This document shows positions 45,807 through 59,851 of a stretch of DNA of 64,000 nt, one piece after another (positions within the stretch are counted from its first letter, which is position 1; every line of letters starts with the position of its first letter). Location of the stretch: assembly GCF_001522545.3 (NCBI RefSeq), contig NC_031768.1:4601044-4665043 (forward strand), given 5' to 3'. The notes below the pieces were generated by a model. It was given only the letters and a program-made list of their open reading frames with translations. It was not told the DNA's origin and made no database searches. The position numbers and the translations under genes were made by a program. Source of the stretch: Parus major. Its lineage: Eukaryota; Chordata; Aves; Passeriformes; Paridae.

Positions 45807-48800
45807 CCAACACAATCCTGTGCCACTGCATTGATTTTAGTGGTTCTGTGTTGTTTGGCAGGAGCTGTGTGGAGAGTACCTGTGATTTTTAGGATCAAAG
45901 AGTGTTTTGAGGTGACACGGATATTCTTCTAACTCTGTCTCTTCATTATTTCATTTAAAATGACAGTATTTGTGGGGGAAACTGTGTAAACACCCTGGAC
46001 TCTTTATCTCCTCTTTATTTCCTGTGTGTTGTAACTGATGTGTTAATAGGGAGCAGAGATACACAACTTTGAGAAGGAGTGAAGTATAGGTAGACCAGTG
46101 ATACAAAGTCATATAATAAGGGAATAAAGAAACCTGAAGTGACAAGTCAAGTTGAATTTTCTGGTAATGCATCCAACCAACACTTCTTTGAAATGTCCTT
46201 GTCAGTTTAGTTGGTGGTCAGGAAAAAATGGAAGCATGTTGCCTTGACTTTGGGAGAAAAGATGTGTTTTGGAATAGGGTTTACAGAGACACTTAATTAG
46301 AAGGATATGAGAAGACCAGCATTTTTTATGTTTGTCTCTCTTACTAATGATATACATGAGTCTTCAGGCCATTAAAACAGCTCATTTCTTTTGATGGACT
46401 TCCTGTTTGTGGAGGAAGCAGCTGCTTTTACTACCAGACTTCTCCTGTCTAATTAGACCAGTTGAACCAGCCAGTTTAAATCAGCCCATAACTTACCCTT
46501 TGCCTCTTCAGTGAAGAGCTGAATAACCTAATTGTAAAGAAGGACAGAAAATGTCAAAAGAAGTTACAGTTGCTACTGGGAAATGAACCAGTGCAGAGTA
46601 AAAAATACAAGGGAAAAAAGGCCATTAACACAGAGGGCCTCCTGATGAGCCTATAATGAAAATCCCCCTGGAAATTCTCAATATCCTCCCTTTGTTGGAA
46701 AATGACAGTGCATCAGAGTAGAAACTTGTTGTTTGTTCACTGTATTTTCTTCTGGCTACATTTTCATGCAGGAGATTTGTTAGGTCGAGGAGTTTACAGT
46801 TGGGAAGAGGGAAAACCCAGCTGAGTGGATGACCAGGGCTCTTGAAACTCTTTGAGACCCAAGCTGGAGTTGTTGATCCAACTCAAGGATTTAGGCTTGG
46901 ATCATCCTCCCCTCAGTGAGTTCCACTGGCCTCTGGAGTGACTTCTTGCTGGTTTGCCAAGAACATAACCAAGCAAAAAAAAAAAAAAATCCACCTCCAA
47001 AACTCACAGTTGAATTTTCTCTCTGCCTCAGAATAAGGTGGGAAACCTCTACTGGAAGTCAGGCTGTTTTAATAGGAGTTACTGCTTCCACCTTGCTTCA
47101 GTAATAATTCTGTAGATAATTCCAAAAGGACAGGATTCCCAGAATGCTGAATAACTCTGATACCTTATTTTATTATGTCCTGAAAATGTGAGCCAAAGTT
47201 CATCCTTTTTTTTTTTTTTTAAACTTCAAACCATTTTAATGTGTACATTTGAATTTTTTTAGTCTGTGAAATCAAAATTAACCAAATGGGTGGTATTTAT
47301 ATTAGAATTAAAGTGCAATTAAATATAAATTTTTTTTTTTCTGTTTTTTGTGTGAAGAGTTTTTCTCTTAAAAACTCTTGATTCTTCTGTGGGACATATT
47401 ATTGATGAAACATTTAATTTCTCAGGATATGGTTAGCAGCAAGACTTCTGCTTTGCTCATGCTACTCTATAAGCTTCAATAATCCATATATAAAATGTAG
47501 GTCAGCTGGAGCTTTTAAAAACAGATGGAAATTCAGGAGTTTATGATAATGCAATGGATATATGTCCCTGTGAGGCTGCCAACTTCTCCAAATGCAAAAA
47601 AAACCAGATATCAGGGTGTTGAAAGGTGCTTATTTTACCTCATTTCCATTCCAGGACCAGCAATGCCCTGTGCAGTGGCTTTTGTTTGTAACATATTCAG
47701 CACTGCCATGCTACAGAAGATGATAATTACTTCTGAGGTGTTTAGAGGATTTTATATTTAGTTTGCTGACAATGAAAAGCATTTTAATTTGGGCAACTTC
47801 ATTAGTGTAAATATTCTAGGAGAAAGAGAGATAAAAACACAGTTGTTCTAAGTAAAATGTGAGAAGTGGAGGTAATCCAGGGTTTAGTTATGCACACACT
47901 TCAGGTTTTCCTCAGTTTTTACATTCAGGATCATAGGTTGTATCTTTTACTAGATTAGTGCTGAAATAAATACATTACCCTGTGTTCCTGTTCCATTTAA
48001 GTCTTGAGTGTTTGGAGGAGAAGTGATCAGAACCAGTGTGGCTGTTTCTGAAAATAGCAGCCTCCCAGGACACGTGCTCCAGCTGTCCATATGGCAGGGA
48101 GCAGGGATGTCCTGCTGTCCTGGGAGCTGCTGCAGCCTCAGCAACTCTCCCAAACACCACTCCTGCTCCCTCTGGCAGAGCTTTCCCAGGCTGGAATGCC
48201 CATCAGGAAGTTTCTATCCATGTCTTTATGGGTAGGAGGGTTAAATCTTTAATCCCAGCAGGGTTAAAGACTCAGTGCATGAGCTTAAAATTTTTGAAAC
48301 GCTGCTGATATTTGCCCCTGAGTGTGTTTCAAAGGGTCCTCCTGGCTCCAGGTGTTCCTCACCTTCTTGTGGGAGAGAATGGGACAGGAGCAGTGGGAAT
48401 GTGAGGGGATGGAAGTGCATTTGCAGTTTGCAGTGCAGAATTGGTTTGAGAGGGTGGGGAGAGGCAGGGAAGGGCAGGAGCTGTTCAGAGGGTCAGGTGG
48501 CAGAGATCTCCTGTTCTTCAGAGACAGTTCCTGTCATCACACGGGCAGCTGAGTTAGACTGATGTGAAAAAATGGAACCTGTTTGGAGTCAAATGTAACA
48601 TCTTGAGTTTCCAAAGCTGACTAATAATCTGTGATTTTTTTTTTCTTGATATCAGGTTCTCTGGCAGCTTTTAAATCGCAGTGACTGAGGCTGAAAACAT
48701 TTTTCAAAATCCAAGAAATATCTCTCTTCATGTCTGTAAGGGCTGGATCATCATCATCTTGTGAGCCATGGCAGAAGTCTGTTTTAAACAAAACTCTGTT

Positions 48801-49364
48801 TGTAATAATCTGAGAAAGGGTTTTTTTTTTCCCTCTTTAGTTTACAGGAGACATATCATCACATTGTGGTTTAACCTAGAGTTTGTGATGAAGATCACAG
48901 AAGGCTTTCTCTTTGGACCAGATATTGCCATGAGGCCCAGTGTGGAGGAAAGAGATGCTAAATAACATCAGCTACTTCTTCTGTAACTCTAGAAGGCCCC
49001 AGGGCTCCCCTCTAACCCTTACACAGCTGGATAGGAGGAAAGAGCCAAAGTTTTACTTTTGCTTTTTCCCCTTCCCTCCTTCTTGCTGTGGGTACAGGTG
49101 GGTGGGGAGGCTGGGATGAGGAAGGGAGAGATTCACAGTGTTACAGATACATATTATATTATTGGCTTTTCACAAATATTAAAATGAATATATGTATAAG
49201 GTTAGAAAACTTTGTTGTTTTAATATAGTTCCTTCTATTTCTGTTATTGATGAAACTTAGAAATAGTGGTATAATATACATATATGTTGAGCTATGGCAT
49301 AGTAGTAAAGCAAAAACTGTTTTTGTTTGTATAACCCAAAGACTGAAAAAGATACTTAGAGACA
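45807..49364 (+). other. ABCG1: ABCG1 intron 2: no gene recognised
   Basis: AT-rich intronic sequence with short homopolymer runs: A at 46976-46989, and T at 47207-47220 and 47331-47340. No exon or RNA gene is seen. Confidence 0.5.
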
Positions 49365-50159
49365 NNNNNNNNNNNNNNNNNNNNNNNNNNNNNNNNNNNN
49401 NNNNNNNNNNNNNNNNNNNNNNNNNNNNNNNNNNNNNNNNNNNNNNNNNNNNNNNNNNNNNNNNNNNNNNNNNNNNNNNNNNNNNNNNNNNNNNNNNNNN
49501 NNNNNNNNNNNNNNNNNNNNNNNNNNNNNNNNNNNNNNNNNNNNNNNNNNNNNNNNNNNNNNNNNNNNNNNNNNNNNNNNNNNNNNNNNNNNNNNNNNNN
49601 NNNNNNNNNNNNNNNNNNNNNNNNNNNNNNNNNNNNNNNNNNNNNNNNNNNNNNNNNNNNNNNNNNNNNNNNNNNNNNNNNNNNNNNNNNNNNNNNNNNN
49701 NNNNNNNNNNNNNNNNNNNNNNNNNNNNNNNNNNNNNNNNNNNNNNNNNNNNNNNNNNNNNNNNNNNNNNNNNNNNNNNNNNNNNNNNNNNNNNNNNNNN
49801 NNNNNNNNNNNNNNNNNNNNNNNNNNNNNNNNNNNNNNNNNNNNNNNNNNNNNNNNNNNNNNNNNNNNNNNNNNNNNNNNNNNNNNNNNNNNNNNNNNNN
49901 NNNNNNNNNNNNNNNNNNNNNNNNNNNNNNNNNNNNNNNNNNNNNNNNNNNNNNNNNNNNNNNNNNNNNNNNNNNNNNNNNNNNNNNNNNNNNNNNNNNN
50001 NNNNNNNNNNNNNNNNNNNNNNNNNNNNNNNNNNNNNNNNNNNNNNNNNNNNNNNNNNNNNNNNNNNNNNNNNNNNNNNNNNNNNNNNNNNNNNNNNNNN
50101 NNNNNNNNNNNNNNNNNNNNNNNNNNNNNNNNNNNNNNNNNNNNNNNNNNNNNNNNNNN
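49365..50159. other. Assembly gap of 795 N
   Basis: Unlike the other gaps, this one is not bordered by an obvious simple repeat on either side, so its content cannot be guessed. Long frames across it are artefacts. Confidence 0.99.
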
Positions 50160-50593
50160 TTATCAAACAAAGATTAGGCTAAGGATATTGCTTGGAAAAG
50201 ACAATTCTACTAGATTCAGAAGAAAGATGAAGCTGTGTGTCATTCATACCTTTTTTTACTCCTTTCATATTTCCTAAGGGTTGAAGATAAATTAGGGTAG
50301 CTATTTTCTGTGCAGGCTAAGTACAAGCTATGCCCCAGATCTTCAGAATGCTTCAACATGTAAATACAGCTTCTGGAGCCATCAGGTCCTGCTGCAAGCA
50401 GAGATTTATTTGCATTCATGTTTGAAGGTTACTTTGGTTCATTGACCTATTTAATTGTCATGCTCTATCCCTGGCTGCAGGCATATGGCTCCATGTGCCT
50501 GTGGAGGGAAGAGGAGCAGCTTTAACTCTCTCAGGCAGAAACATTCCACAGGAAAAAACCCAAGAACTCAATCTTAACATGGATGTAACATGG
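50160..50593 (+). other. ABCG1: ABCG1 intron 2: short unique stretch
   Basis: Ordinary intronic sequence between two gaps or repeats. Nothing is recognised. Confidence 0.5.
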
Positions 50594-51165
50594 TAATAAT
50601 AAAAACAATAAAAATAATAAAGAAATAAATAAAGGAATAAGAATATAAGAATAAGAATAAGAATAAGAATAAGAATAAGAATAAGAATAAGAATAAGAAT
50701 AAGAAGAATAGAATAAGAATAAGAAGAATAGAATAAGAATAAGAANNNNNNNNNNNNNNNNNNNNNNNNNNNNNNNNNNNNNNNNNNNNNNNNNNNNNNN
50801 NNNNNNNNNNNNNNNNNNNNNNNNNNNNNNNNNNNNNNNNNNNNNNNNNNNNNNNNNNNNNNNNNNNNNNNNNNNNNNNNNNNNNNNNNNNNNNNNNNNN
50901 NNNNNNNNNNNNNNNNNNNNNNNNNNNNNNNNNNNNNNNNNNNNNNNNNNNNNNNNNNNNNNNNNNNNNNNNNNNNNNNNNNNNNNNNNNNNNNNNNNNN
51001 NNNNNNNNNNNNNNNNNNNNNNNTAAGAATAAGAAGAAGATAAGAAGAAGAAGAAGAAGAAGAAGAAGAAAATAAGAATAAGAATAAGAATAAGAATAAG
51101 AATAAGAATAAGAATAAGAATAAGAATAAGAATAAGAATAAGAATAAGAATAAGAATAAATACCC
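50594..51165. repeat. (AATAAG)n hexanucleotide array with assembly gap
   Basis: A degenerate AATAA-rich lead-in becomes a regular AATAAG hexamer, with some AAG-only expansion at 51034-51068. A 278 bp N gap occupies 50746-51023. The minus-strand frames of alternating Leu-Ile or Ser-Tyr are repeat artefacts. Confidence 0.96.
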
Positions 51166-54100
51166 CTGAACCCATGTGTAGTGGTGATCATCCTGTAAAC
51201 CTCAGTAGAAGGCTGCAGGACCAGCCTTAAAGGGAGACAGAAAAGGTTAATGCAAGGAAACACATTACCAACAATTATTTAGATGCTTCTGCTCTGGTCA
51301 TAACCATAAAAAACACAGAATAAAAGGGGGCTGGCACAAGCCCATTCATCTCCCAGCACAGTGGGGAGGTGTAACCAGTAATAGCAGGACTAAGGAGGTT
51401 TGGCACAATATTGGTGACACTGACTCTGTTCCTCTCTTCTGGTGGTGGAACATTTCTCAAAAAAATCTGAATTCTGTGTCCACCTGCAAACACCTCAGTT
51501 TTTTGTCCCTTGGAGTGTGGGTTCTCCAGACAAGGGGAGAGGGGTTGTATAGTCTATTAAACCCTTAAACTCAAAATTAGGGGGCTGCAGAGCTTGCAAG
51601 CCTAACAGAGTGTCAGATCTAATTAGTTATTCTGAGGAAGAGCAGCATTCAGATGCTAAAATAATGTGATGAGCAGCCAGGATACCAGAGACAGAGCACG
51701 GTGCACATAACTCTTATTTCAGAGTTTCAAAGGAGTGGAATCTTTACTTAGTCAGGGTTTTTTTTGTTTGACTGCACAATGTGAACTGTCACATCCAGTG
51801 TCTTGCATAAGTTTAATATCTAGTCCATGGATCCGAGAGAACAATGAAATTAAAGGACTTTTCAGATTCTTTATAATCTGTGGCTTGGTTTAAGATTCTC
51901 CCTGTGCTAGAACTGGGTTTCTTGCCTGGTTGGCCATCTTCTCATCATTCTCTTTTATTATCCAACATGACCTACAGTTAACTGGGAATTTTGTGTGGTA
52001 AATCTTGGCTTGGGGGCTCACAATCACTCTTCAGGCTCCAATTTATTTTGTGTTTTTCTGACTTGCCATGGAAGGAAGTTGCTGTTCAGCACAGAGGAAG
52101 TGCACTGGTGTCAAACGTTGGGCATTCATACAAACAAAATTCAAACCTTGCTTTTGAGTTTGTCCTCAAATGTTTCGCTTCTGATTAACATCTTCCAAAG
52201 CTCATTTGGGTTTTTCAGGCTGTGTATTGGTTTTGGGTTCACTAATTTGAGTTTTTGACCAGCTCTGAGATGTTCTGGTCAAGTTTGAAGCCAGTGCTCC
52301 CAGCACAGGGCTCTGTGCTTGAACAGCTTGAAGAAAAAATGTGTGAACTGTCCCCAGTTATCAGAGGGCAAGGAAAGCGCCAGGTATTAAAGACAGAGTG
52401 AAAACACAACATCTGATACCTTTGTGCATCCTGAACACGGCCAGGCTGCTCTTCTGGTGGGTTCCCAGGGAGCATCTGAAGGTGTGGAGCTCCAATCCAG
52501 CCTGAAGGCAGGGAGTGTGCAATTGCTGTGCTCAGTTGTTGTGACTGTGCAAGCAAATCAAACTGATTTAAACCCACAAAGAGGACACTGATTTTGCCAT
52601 CATTTTGGCTGGGATTTCTCATTTCTGGGATTTCTGGGATTTTGGATGGGATTTCTCACAGCATCATCAAGAGGCTTGGTGTCTCACCTAAGCTAATTGT
52701 CCTGAACTCCTGCTGTAGTGGAGATAGAGGCACTTCCACAGGGTTATTTATCCCTTCCCAGAGCAGGAATGCAAAATAAGGAGAATTAATCACCATTTCG
52801 GTGTGCCAGTTCCTATCCACTGATAATTTATGGGCCCTAGAAATGAATTTAGGTTAAGCATCAAACATTTTGATGTGTCAAATTAGGTAGATTGAACACT
52901 CCAAGCCTCGCTGTGAGCTCGTGCTAAGCCCTGCATCTGAGTTAGGACTAATCCACCTCATGACCACTAAGTGGGAAATCGGCTGTGGATCAAGAGCAAT
53001 ATGTTTGAGAAGGCCTGGCTGCAGGCTATATTAAGAAATGCAGTTTAGTCCACTACAAAGAAAGAGCTTTGCTGCCCACAGGGGGATTTCTTTTCTTTTT
53101 TTAAAGCTTGAAATACTTATTATTTTAGGTTGCGAGGAATAAATTCCTCATTTCTGAGTTGGAATGAGCTGTGAGGCAGAGGAGCTTGATTTGGTTACTT
53201 CAAGCACTCACTTGGCTTTTCTGCCCTTTCTGTCCTGATGTTTTGGTGGCTGGCATGCTGTTTTATAGACATTTACATAACGAAGGTCGTTTCTCTGAGG
53301 CAAGGTACAAGAATATATTACAATTGCAAATTCCCTTAATTGTCCTAAAGCAGGGCTCAGAGCTTAGACAATGGAAAATCCTATTGTTCAGTGGTCCTGA
53401 GGGACTGTGTGAACAGAACAGAGATGTGTGGATGTGTTGTTTCTAAAACTAGAGTGAGAAAATGATTGGTGAAAAAGGTTTATTCACTTTTGGTACACAA
53501 TGGATGGCAGAAATCACCAACCAATGACATATGAGTTCACATACAGGTTTTATTTGGTAGGCTTAAACATCTTTATTATTTCTAGTGTGACTTTGCCCCT
53601 CCAGGCTTTGTAGAGGTACAGTTCAAACCAGGATAAAATTAGGAAGGTGCCTGTTATTAAAGCAATATATTTTTCCACTCTGTTTGTCAGAAAAGCTGTT
53701 TCTGTCCCTCAGATTTTCTGGAAATTAAAAGATGCCTTTTTTTCTTCCCAAGTATCTGTACCTACAATTCACTTTAACTTAAGCTTGTTTGAACTCAGTG
53801 TGGAGCTTGGGAAAGAAACCTTCATTTAAATAATCCCCATCAAGAGGGTTTTTAAAATCCAAATTATTTAAATAATCATCAAGTGATACAGATAATCCCT
53901 TTCAACTGAGAATTTACAAACTGAAACATCTACAAACCCTGTTGATAGCAGGGAGAGGAAAGTGCTCTGTACTCAAGCAGTGGGTGGGGAACACAGTGCC
54001 CTGGCTGGTTAAAGCAGAATTAGAAATACATGGCAAACACCTCCCTACTTATATTCCAGTTTGGGGAAACACCCTGCCTTTGATCTAATGTTGGTTTAGG

Positions 54101-57074
54101 TGAAAAGCCCCAATCATCACTGGATGAAGCAGATTGGTGCAGTCCCTTCTAGTAAAGCCAAAGATGTTTTTCTGTGAGAGTGGCTTCTCAGGAGCAAGAA
54201 AAGGGCTGAGGTGCAGAAAGTGAGTAATAGATTGAGAAGGAGCAGGCAAGAGAATTTCTTTCTGGCATATTCACACCTGTGTGTATGGAAAGGGATGATG
54301 AAAAAAACGATAAGGAAAATGTTTCCTAGCTGATGTTTTATTACATCTCCAAATGTAAACCTGGCCTTGAGCTGTTATCTGTGTGTGTGAGTGTGTTTCT
54401 CATCTTCTGCCTCTCCATAGAGTTTCTGCCAGTATTTCCCAGCTGTTCAGTTTTCTGATAGAAATCTAAAGAGCCTGCAAATGAAAGGCCTGGCAGGTCA
54501 CCAGGGGATGTTTCCAGTGTCTGGGTGGGCTTCTGCAAGGTTCTTCTTTCAGCCAAAAAGTCACTGACTCTCCCTTCAGTATGCCCTGGAACCAGGTTAT
54601 CCTGTTCTTCCTTTATTTATGTCCAGTTCAGAATCCAGGGAATGGCCTTTGGCCTTCCAGGTGTGACTGGGGGATCTCAGGGGCTGCAGCAAAGTCATGA
54701 ATTTCCTGGGAGTGTTTTTCCTTAGTAGGAGGGTTCCTTACTCCTGCCTCAAGGGGAAAGATGTGACAGCTTGGTGCCACATCCCCTAATTTCAGCTTAT
54801 GTACTGGAGAATTCCCTGGACTTCTGCATAAATTTGGGGATTTTTTAATTGATGTAGGAGGAGGTGAGATGAGGAGTGAGCCTGTAAACTTTAGAATAGG
54901 AAAATACAATGGGGATTCTTTAATGAGTCGATATACAGTCCCAAGAAATTGCTGCAATTTCTTGTCATGATTTAAGAAACAATTTGGCTGATAATACATT
55001 AAGAGAACAAATTTGAGGATTGAAATTTAAACTGCTGTTTAAAAAGTATGTTACTTGTTGAAATCATTAAGGCAATGCAGGTAAATAATACAGTAGTTTC
55101 CAGAGATGTCTTCTGTATTTCCAGCTGGATATTTCTCAGTAGGAATACATTCTACCTAAAAAAAGCACCACAAAAAAAGATGCAGAAATAGAATCCTTGT
55201 ATAATTATTTAATTTTTAATAAAGGAATGCTTCATTTCTGCCTGGCAGGGAGTGTGTAAAGAGCAGGTTATGATGTCTCTGGTTTTGATTTTTAAGTGCC
55301 AAATGCTGATTTCTTTGTGGCTCAGTTTCCAGTTGCTTATAGCTTTGCCAAACTCGTGCTGCTTGAGTTGAAATTTCCTGTGTTGCCTTTTACTTCAGTA
55401 AATGCTCTGAGAAACCTTGGAGCAGTTTCAGGCCAGTGGCACTTGCAGGGCACCAGCAGCAATTTCCTGCCTCCAGAATAGCTTGTGATGAAAGAGAAGC
55501 AGTTCAAATACATTGGGAAGGGCAAATCCTGCTGGAATTACAGGGGAAGCCTGTTGTGCTTACCCAGGACCTGAGATGGGGTCTGGGTGTCCACTGATGG
55601 AGGCAGAAACAGGTTCCAACACCCAGAAACTTCCCCAAGTCTGTGTGACTTTCCTCTGAGCAAGAAAAGAGGATTACTGATGATGAAATGCAAATGAATG
55701 AAGCATTTCAGTCAAGAACCTAGAGGTGGTATTTACCTGAGGAAGTTCACTGTGAGGTTTTGGTTTTGTTTTAATTGGTGCTGATTCAGACACATCCTGA
55801 GGCATTGCTCCTACCCCAAGGAAGAGGAGGGGATGGCTTGCTTCTTTCCAGATTAATCATAATTTCTGTGGGAATGGTAAAACCAGATCCCCCCATAAAT
55901 CTCCAAGAGGAAGCAGATAAAACCATCAACATATTTCTCCCTTGCTGATTCCAGTAGTAAAAATTGTGTTGACTTGAGCAAGGAGAGCTCCCTTGGTAAA
56001 TTCATCAGAGACACGAGGTCACCTCTGTCCATTCATTATAAAAATGGCTTTTGTGGGCTCTGCTGCCAGGCAGGGAGGGAATTCCACCTCTGACATGGGG
56101 AGTCAGGCCAGGCAGGTGGTTCAGCTGTGAATCTGGTCAAATATCACACTGCCTCAAGTTTGATTTAATGGGAAATCCCAACATGGGAAAACGAAACACA
56201 ATCTGCTTCTCAGGAGAAGCATCTGAACTCTGGAATGTAATGTGAGGTGAAATTAAGACCAAAAAGTTTTGTATCACTAGAATTTTCTGTCTCACTTTTG
56301 ATTTGTTTCTGCTGTGTTCTATTTTTAGGGGGTTGGGCTGAGAAATTTGCTGAGGGGTTGTTCTGGTTCGTGATGGCATGATAATGTCAAATCCGTATTT
56401 TAAGCAGTCCTTGAAAACTTCTATTAAAATTCCCACGGGTATCAGCCCTTAAATATACATTTTTAAAGGTTGTGTCACAGTAACTTCAGGAGGAGACACA
56501 GGGAAAATGAAAGATCCACGCTGATTTCCGCTGGAAGTTGAAAGAGTTTTAGGAGAAGTGAAGAATGAGAAAGTCACAATGCTATGCTTGTCCTTGATGT
56601 AGGGGCTGAGAGTAGTGAGAAATTCCTGATATATGGCAGATATAGGACATGAAACAGGCCCTGTACTGTGAGAATACAATCCCCTCCAAGTGCATAATCT
56701 GTTTCTCGTGGAAGACATGTGGCCCAGTATAGAAGTTTTAGGTCAACTGATTCGGCTGGAGATTAGCCTCGATGTTCTGAAAGGGAAGACTGTGGTTACT
56801 TAGGGGACTTTAATTCCTCATAAAGGATTATACTGGGGCACCACACCACTGCCACGGTGTCAAATCTTTTTTTGTGGGTTTGCTAAATTACCCTTTGTAA
56901 TGGAAAAGCTTATTATGTGCTTCCAGTCAAAGGAAGAGACGGGTTTGAGTTGGTAGCAACTTAAAATGCCAGTGATTAGGGTCCTAATCTAATATTCATA
57001 GTTTTGGGGCTTTTCTTTTATTTCTTCTTAAAGCATATTTCTCTACTGTATTGCAAATGACTTGCTGAGAATTT
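51166..57074 (+). other. ABCG1: ABCG1 intron 2: no gene recognised
   Basis: About 5.9 kb of ordinary intronic sequence. A short local repeat (tgggatttct units) is present at 52609-52657. I see no exon, RNA gene or transposon. Confidence 0.5.
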
Positions 57075-57285
57075 CAGGAAGAATTTCTTGCTGGAAAGGG
57101 TGGCCAAGCATTGGTGGGGGTGCTCAGGGAGGTGGTGGAGCCCCCATCCCTGGAGGTGTCCAAGGAAGGGCTGGATGTGTGCTCTGTGCTGGTTGATGGG
57201 GTGGTGATCAGTCAAAGCTTGGACCTGAGGATCCTGGAGGTCTTTTTCAAGCTGATTCTGTGTCTCTGTGATGAGTCCTGCTCTG
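57075..57285 (+). mobile_element. Truncated CR1-type LINE 3' end
   Basis: The plus strand reads caggaagaatttcttgctgg, then caagcattggtgggggtgct, caggg-aggtggtggag, ccatccctggaggtgtccaa and gtcaaagcttggacctgagg, ending cctggaggtctttttcaagc and a tgattctgtg-type tail. This is the common CR1 3' end in plus orientation, about 210 bp. Confidence 0.88.
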
Positions 57286-59733
57286 ATTTAACACCCTGTG
57301 TGGGGTACCTAAAACGGGAAAGTCCATCAGAGGGACAGGAACACGTGCAGGTCACGAGGGGGAAGGTAGTGCAGTTATTAAATGTAAAACAATCATTTGT
57401 GAAACTCTGGAAAAAGGTGACTTTAATGTTAAATCTCACAGTTGTAGGTAGGGAGAGGAAAGGTTTCAGTTTTAGGTAATGATATCTGTGTTGCCCCATG
57501 TTTGCAGATACTGAGTCTGTATTTTTGGTTGCATGTTGATGGCAGTATGTATTTTTTATCCTCCCTCAAGAGTTTTTTTACAATATTTACTGCCTAGTGC
57601 ACAGTGCAAATAATTGGTGGTACATTCTAATATTTGAGTCCCTTACAGGCTTAACAGGATTGGGAGGGAGCTGGTTCTCATTACACTAAAGAGGTAAAAT
57701 GAAGGACTTTGTCCCTACAGATCCTTAATTTAAATTTTATTAAATATTAAATTTAAAGTTTATTAAATATTGGCATGTCTGAAAGGCCTGATTGTTCCTT
57801 GCACTTTCCCTTCAGATGCTGCTGTGGATGGTGACATTGGTGTGAAGGACAATCTGGTTGACCTTGTGGGGCTGCCATGGATTTCTTTCTTCAAGTGATA
57901 GATTGTGCTTGCTTCCCTTTTCAGGACTTGTGCCATAAACAGTGTGGATATTCTGCTATTTTCACACCTGTGCTACCTCATGGCTTCCAAACAACTTGTT
58001 TCCTTTAGGTCCAGAGCAAGATTTTTAGTGAAAAATTACTGGCCTGTTTAAAAAAAAAAAAAAAAAGGCACTCAAGAAAATAGTTATTTAGATCCATTTA
58101 ATCAGTTGCATTTTCTGCCATGAAAACAGTGGCATCAGATATTTCTAGAGAGGTTTTGTGGCTACTGCATTCCCCTGGGCTGGGATGTGCTTGGGGGAGA
58201 GGATTTGCTGTGGATTTTGGAGACCCCACAGCAGCGTGACAATGATTTTGGTGCAAAGTTTGCTCTCTTGTGGCACAGGAGGAGTGTGAGTTGAGAATGG
58301 TGACAAGAAGAAAATTTAAAGAGGATAAATAGAGATAAAAACAAACAATGAAGTCAGGAAAAAAGAGAAATCAGAAGATTACCCACAATTATTTTTTTTT
58401 TTTCTAGGAGCTTGCAGACATTGCAATTTTTTTTTTTATCATTTCCATGTTCCAGCCACAGCCTGTGCTGATGCTCAGAGGTCTGGGATAGTTTACATGT
58501 GGGATGTACATATCCCTGCATATCCACCAGTGTGGCAAAATGGAGTGCCAAATCCTCTGCATGTAAATGGATTTTCCACCCTTCTGTTTTGGTTTTAACT
58601 GAACCACATAAACATTGTCAACATATGAGATGGGTTTTTGACACCTTACTTAGCATTTCTTTAATAATTAAATGGTTTAGCTAGAAGCATTGGCAATTAA
58701 AATAAAGTAAGCAAGCAAAAAAACCAAAAAATAACAAAAGGGAAAGAGATCCTGAAAAAATTAAATGCTGGTCAGGGCTTTCTCCACCTTCCTTACACAG
58801 TTTTTATGCCTTTACATGGAAATTCTCCAGGGCAAGGTAGATGCAACTGGTCCAAATCTGGAATTCTCATTGGAGCACAGTTTGCTTACACTTAGAGTAA
58901 CACGGAGTTAAGGCTTTTAATAAAGGTTTACTGGCAAATATAATTAACTCAGAAATAAATTGAAATGCTTGAAGGAGGCGGTGTTGTCACTTTAAAACAT
59001 CCTTGCCTGAGGATGTAATTATGGTGGCACAAAGTTTTGAAATGGATTAATCTAAATTAGAAAAAAAAACCCTGCATGTTCTTAATCTGGAATAAGTGTT
59101 TCCCTAGAAATTGTTTTTACAGTTATTGTGGTCAGTCTTCCTGTCTAGAAAAGTTAGTTTAGAGTTCCTCTGGTAGGAGAGTTCTTGTGGCAAGAGAATG
59201 AAGAGGTTTTTTGTATCTCCTTTTGCTGAGTTTCTTGTCATACAAGACATTTTTTCCATTTCTTTCATGGAAAAAGGCAAAGGTCTTTGAGATCTTGGCT
59301 GTTGCTCTCTCTAAGAAGTTTTGGTGAGAGGGCAGAATTTTGGCAGTGAAACTGCAGTGATTGGAGGGCAGGACAAGACTGTTAGCTGTGGGATATTGGA
59401 TATTTTATCAGCATCCTGTACAATGCTCAGAGGAGACACTCAGGGAATGGCAGCAAGGCTCCATAGCCCTGTTTAAAAATCATCCTGCAGTGATCCAAGA
59501 GTGTGAGACCCTGTAATACCATTTGTATCGTGGCAGGAAGCTGCTGCTCCCACTCACAATTTGACTTTTGATAGTTATTTTTGCTGGTTACTGGAGTGTG
59601 CTGATGCTGGCATCAACCTCTCAGGAGCTGGCTGTTCACAGCACCCGTTTGTCATCAGCATTCAGTGGGAAGGAACTTCCATCACTCCCCAGATGTGATT
59701 AAGGGTTCACTGAACTTGTCTTTCTCCTTCCAG
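57286..59733 (+). other. ABCG1: ABCG1 intron 2, last part: no gene recognised
   Basis: AT-rich intronic sequence with a poly(A) run at 58051-58066 and T runs at 58390-58401 and 58428-58437. It ends in the pyrimidine-rich tract and CCTTCCAG acceptor of exon 3. Confidence 0.55.
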
Positions 59734-59851
59734 GTTATAAGACCCTTTTGAAAGGAATTTCAGGGAAGTTCAGCAGTGGAGAACTCGTTGCAATTATGGG
59801 ACCTTCAGGAGCTGGGAAGTCAACGCTTATGAATATTCTGGCAGGATACAG
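59734..59851 (+). CDS. ABCG1: ABCG1 coding exon 3, Walker A motif
   Basis: This 118 nt exon lies between a CTCCTTCCAG acceptor and a GTCAGT donor (phase 1 to phase 2). It encodes the end of Gly96 to the start of Arg135. It carries the nucleotide-binding loop GPSGAGKST, residues 118-126, with the catalytic lysine at 124. That is the same number as the well-known Walker A lysine of mammalian ABCG1, which supports exons 1 and 2 as called. The sequence [20 protein letters not shown] before it and LMNILAGYR after it are nearly identical to mammalian ABCG1. ATP bound here drives the sterol transport cycle in the dimer. All expected residues are intact. Confidence 0.97.

Noticed and set aside
50531..51263. 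Minus-strand frames of repeating Leu-Ile or Ser-Tyr
   Set aside because: They are translations of the AATAAG hexamer array and an N gap.
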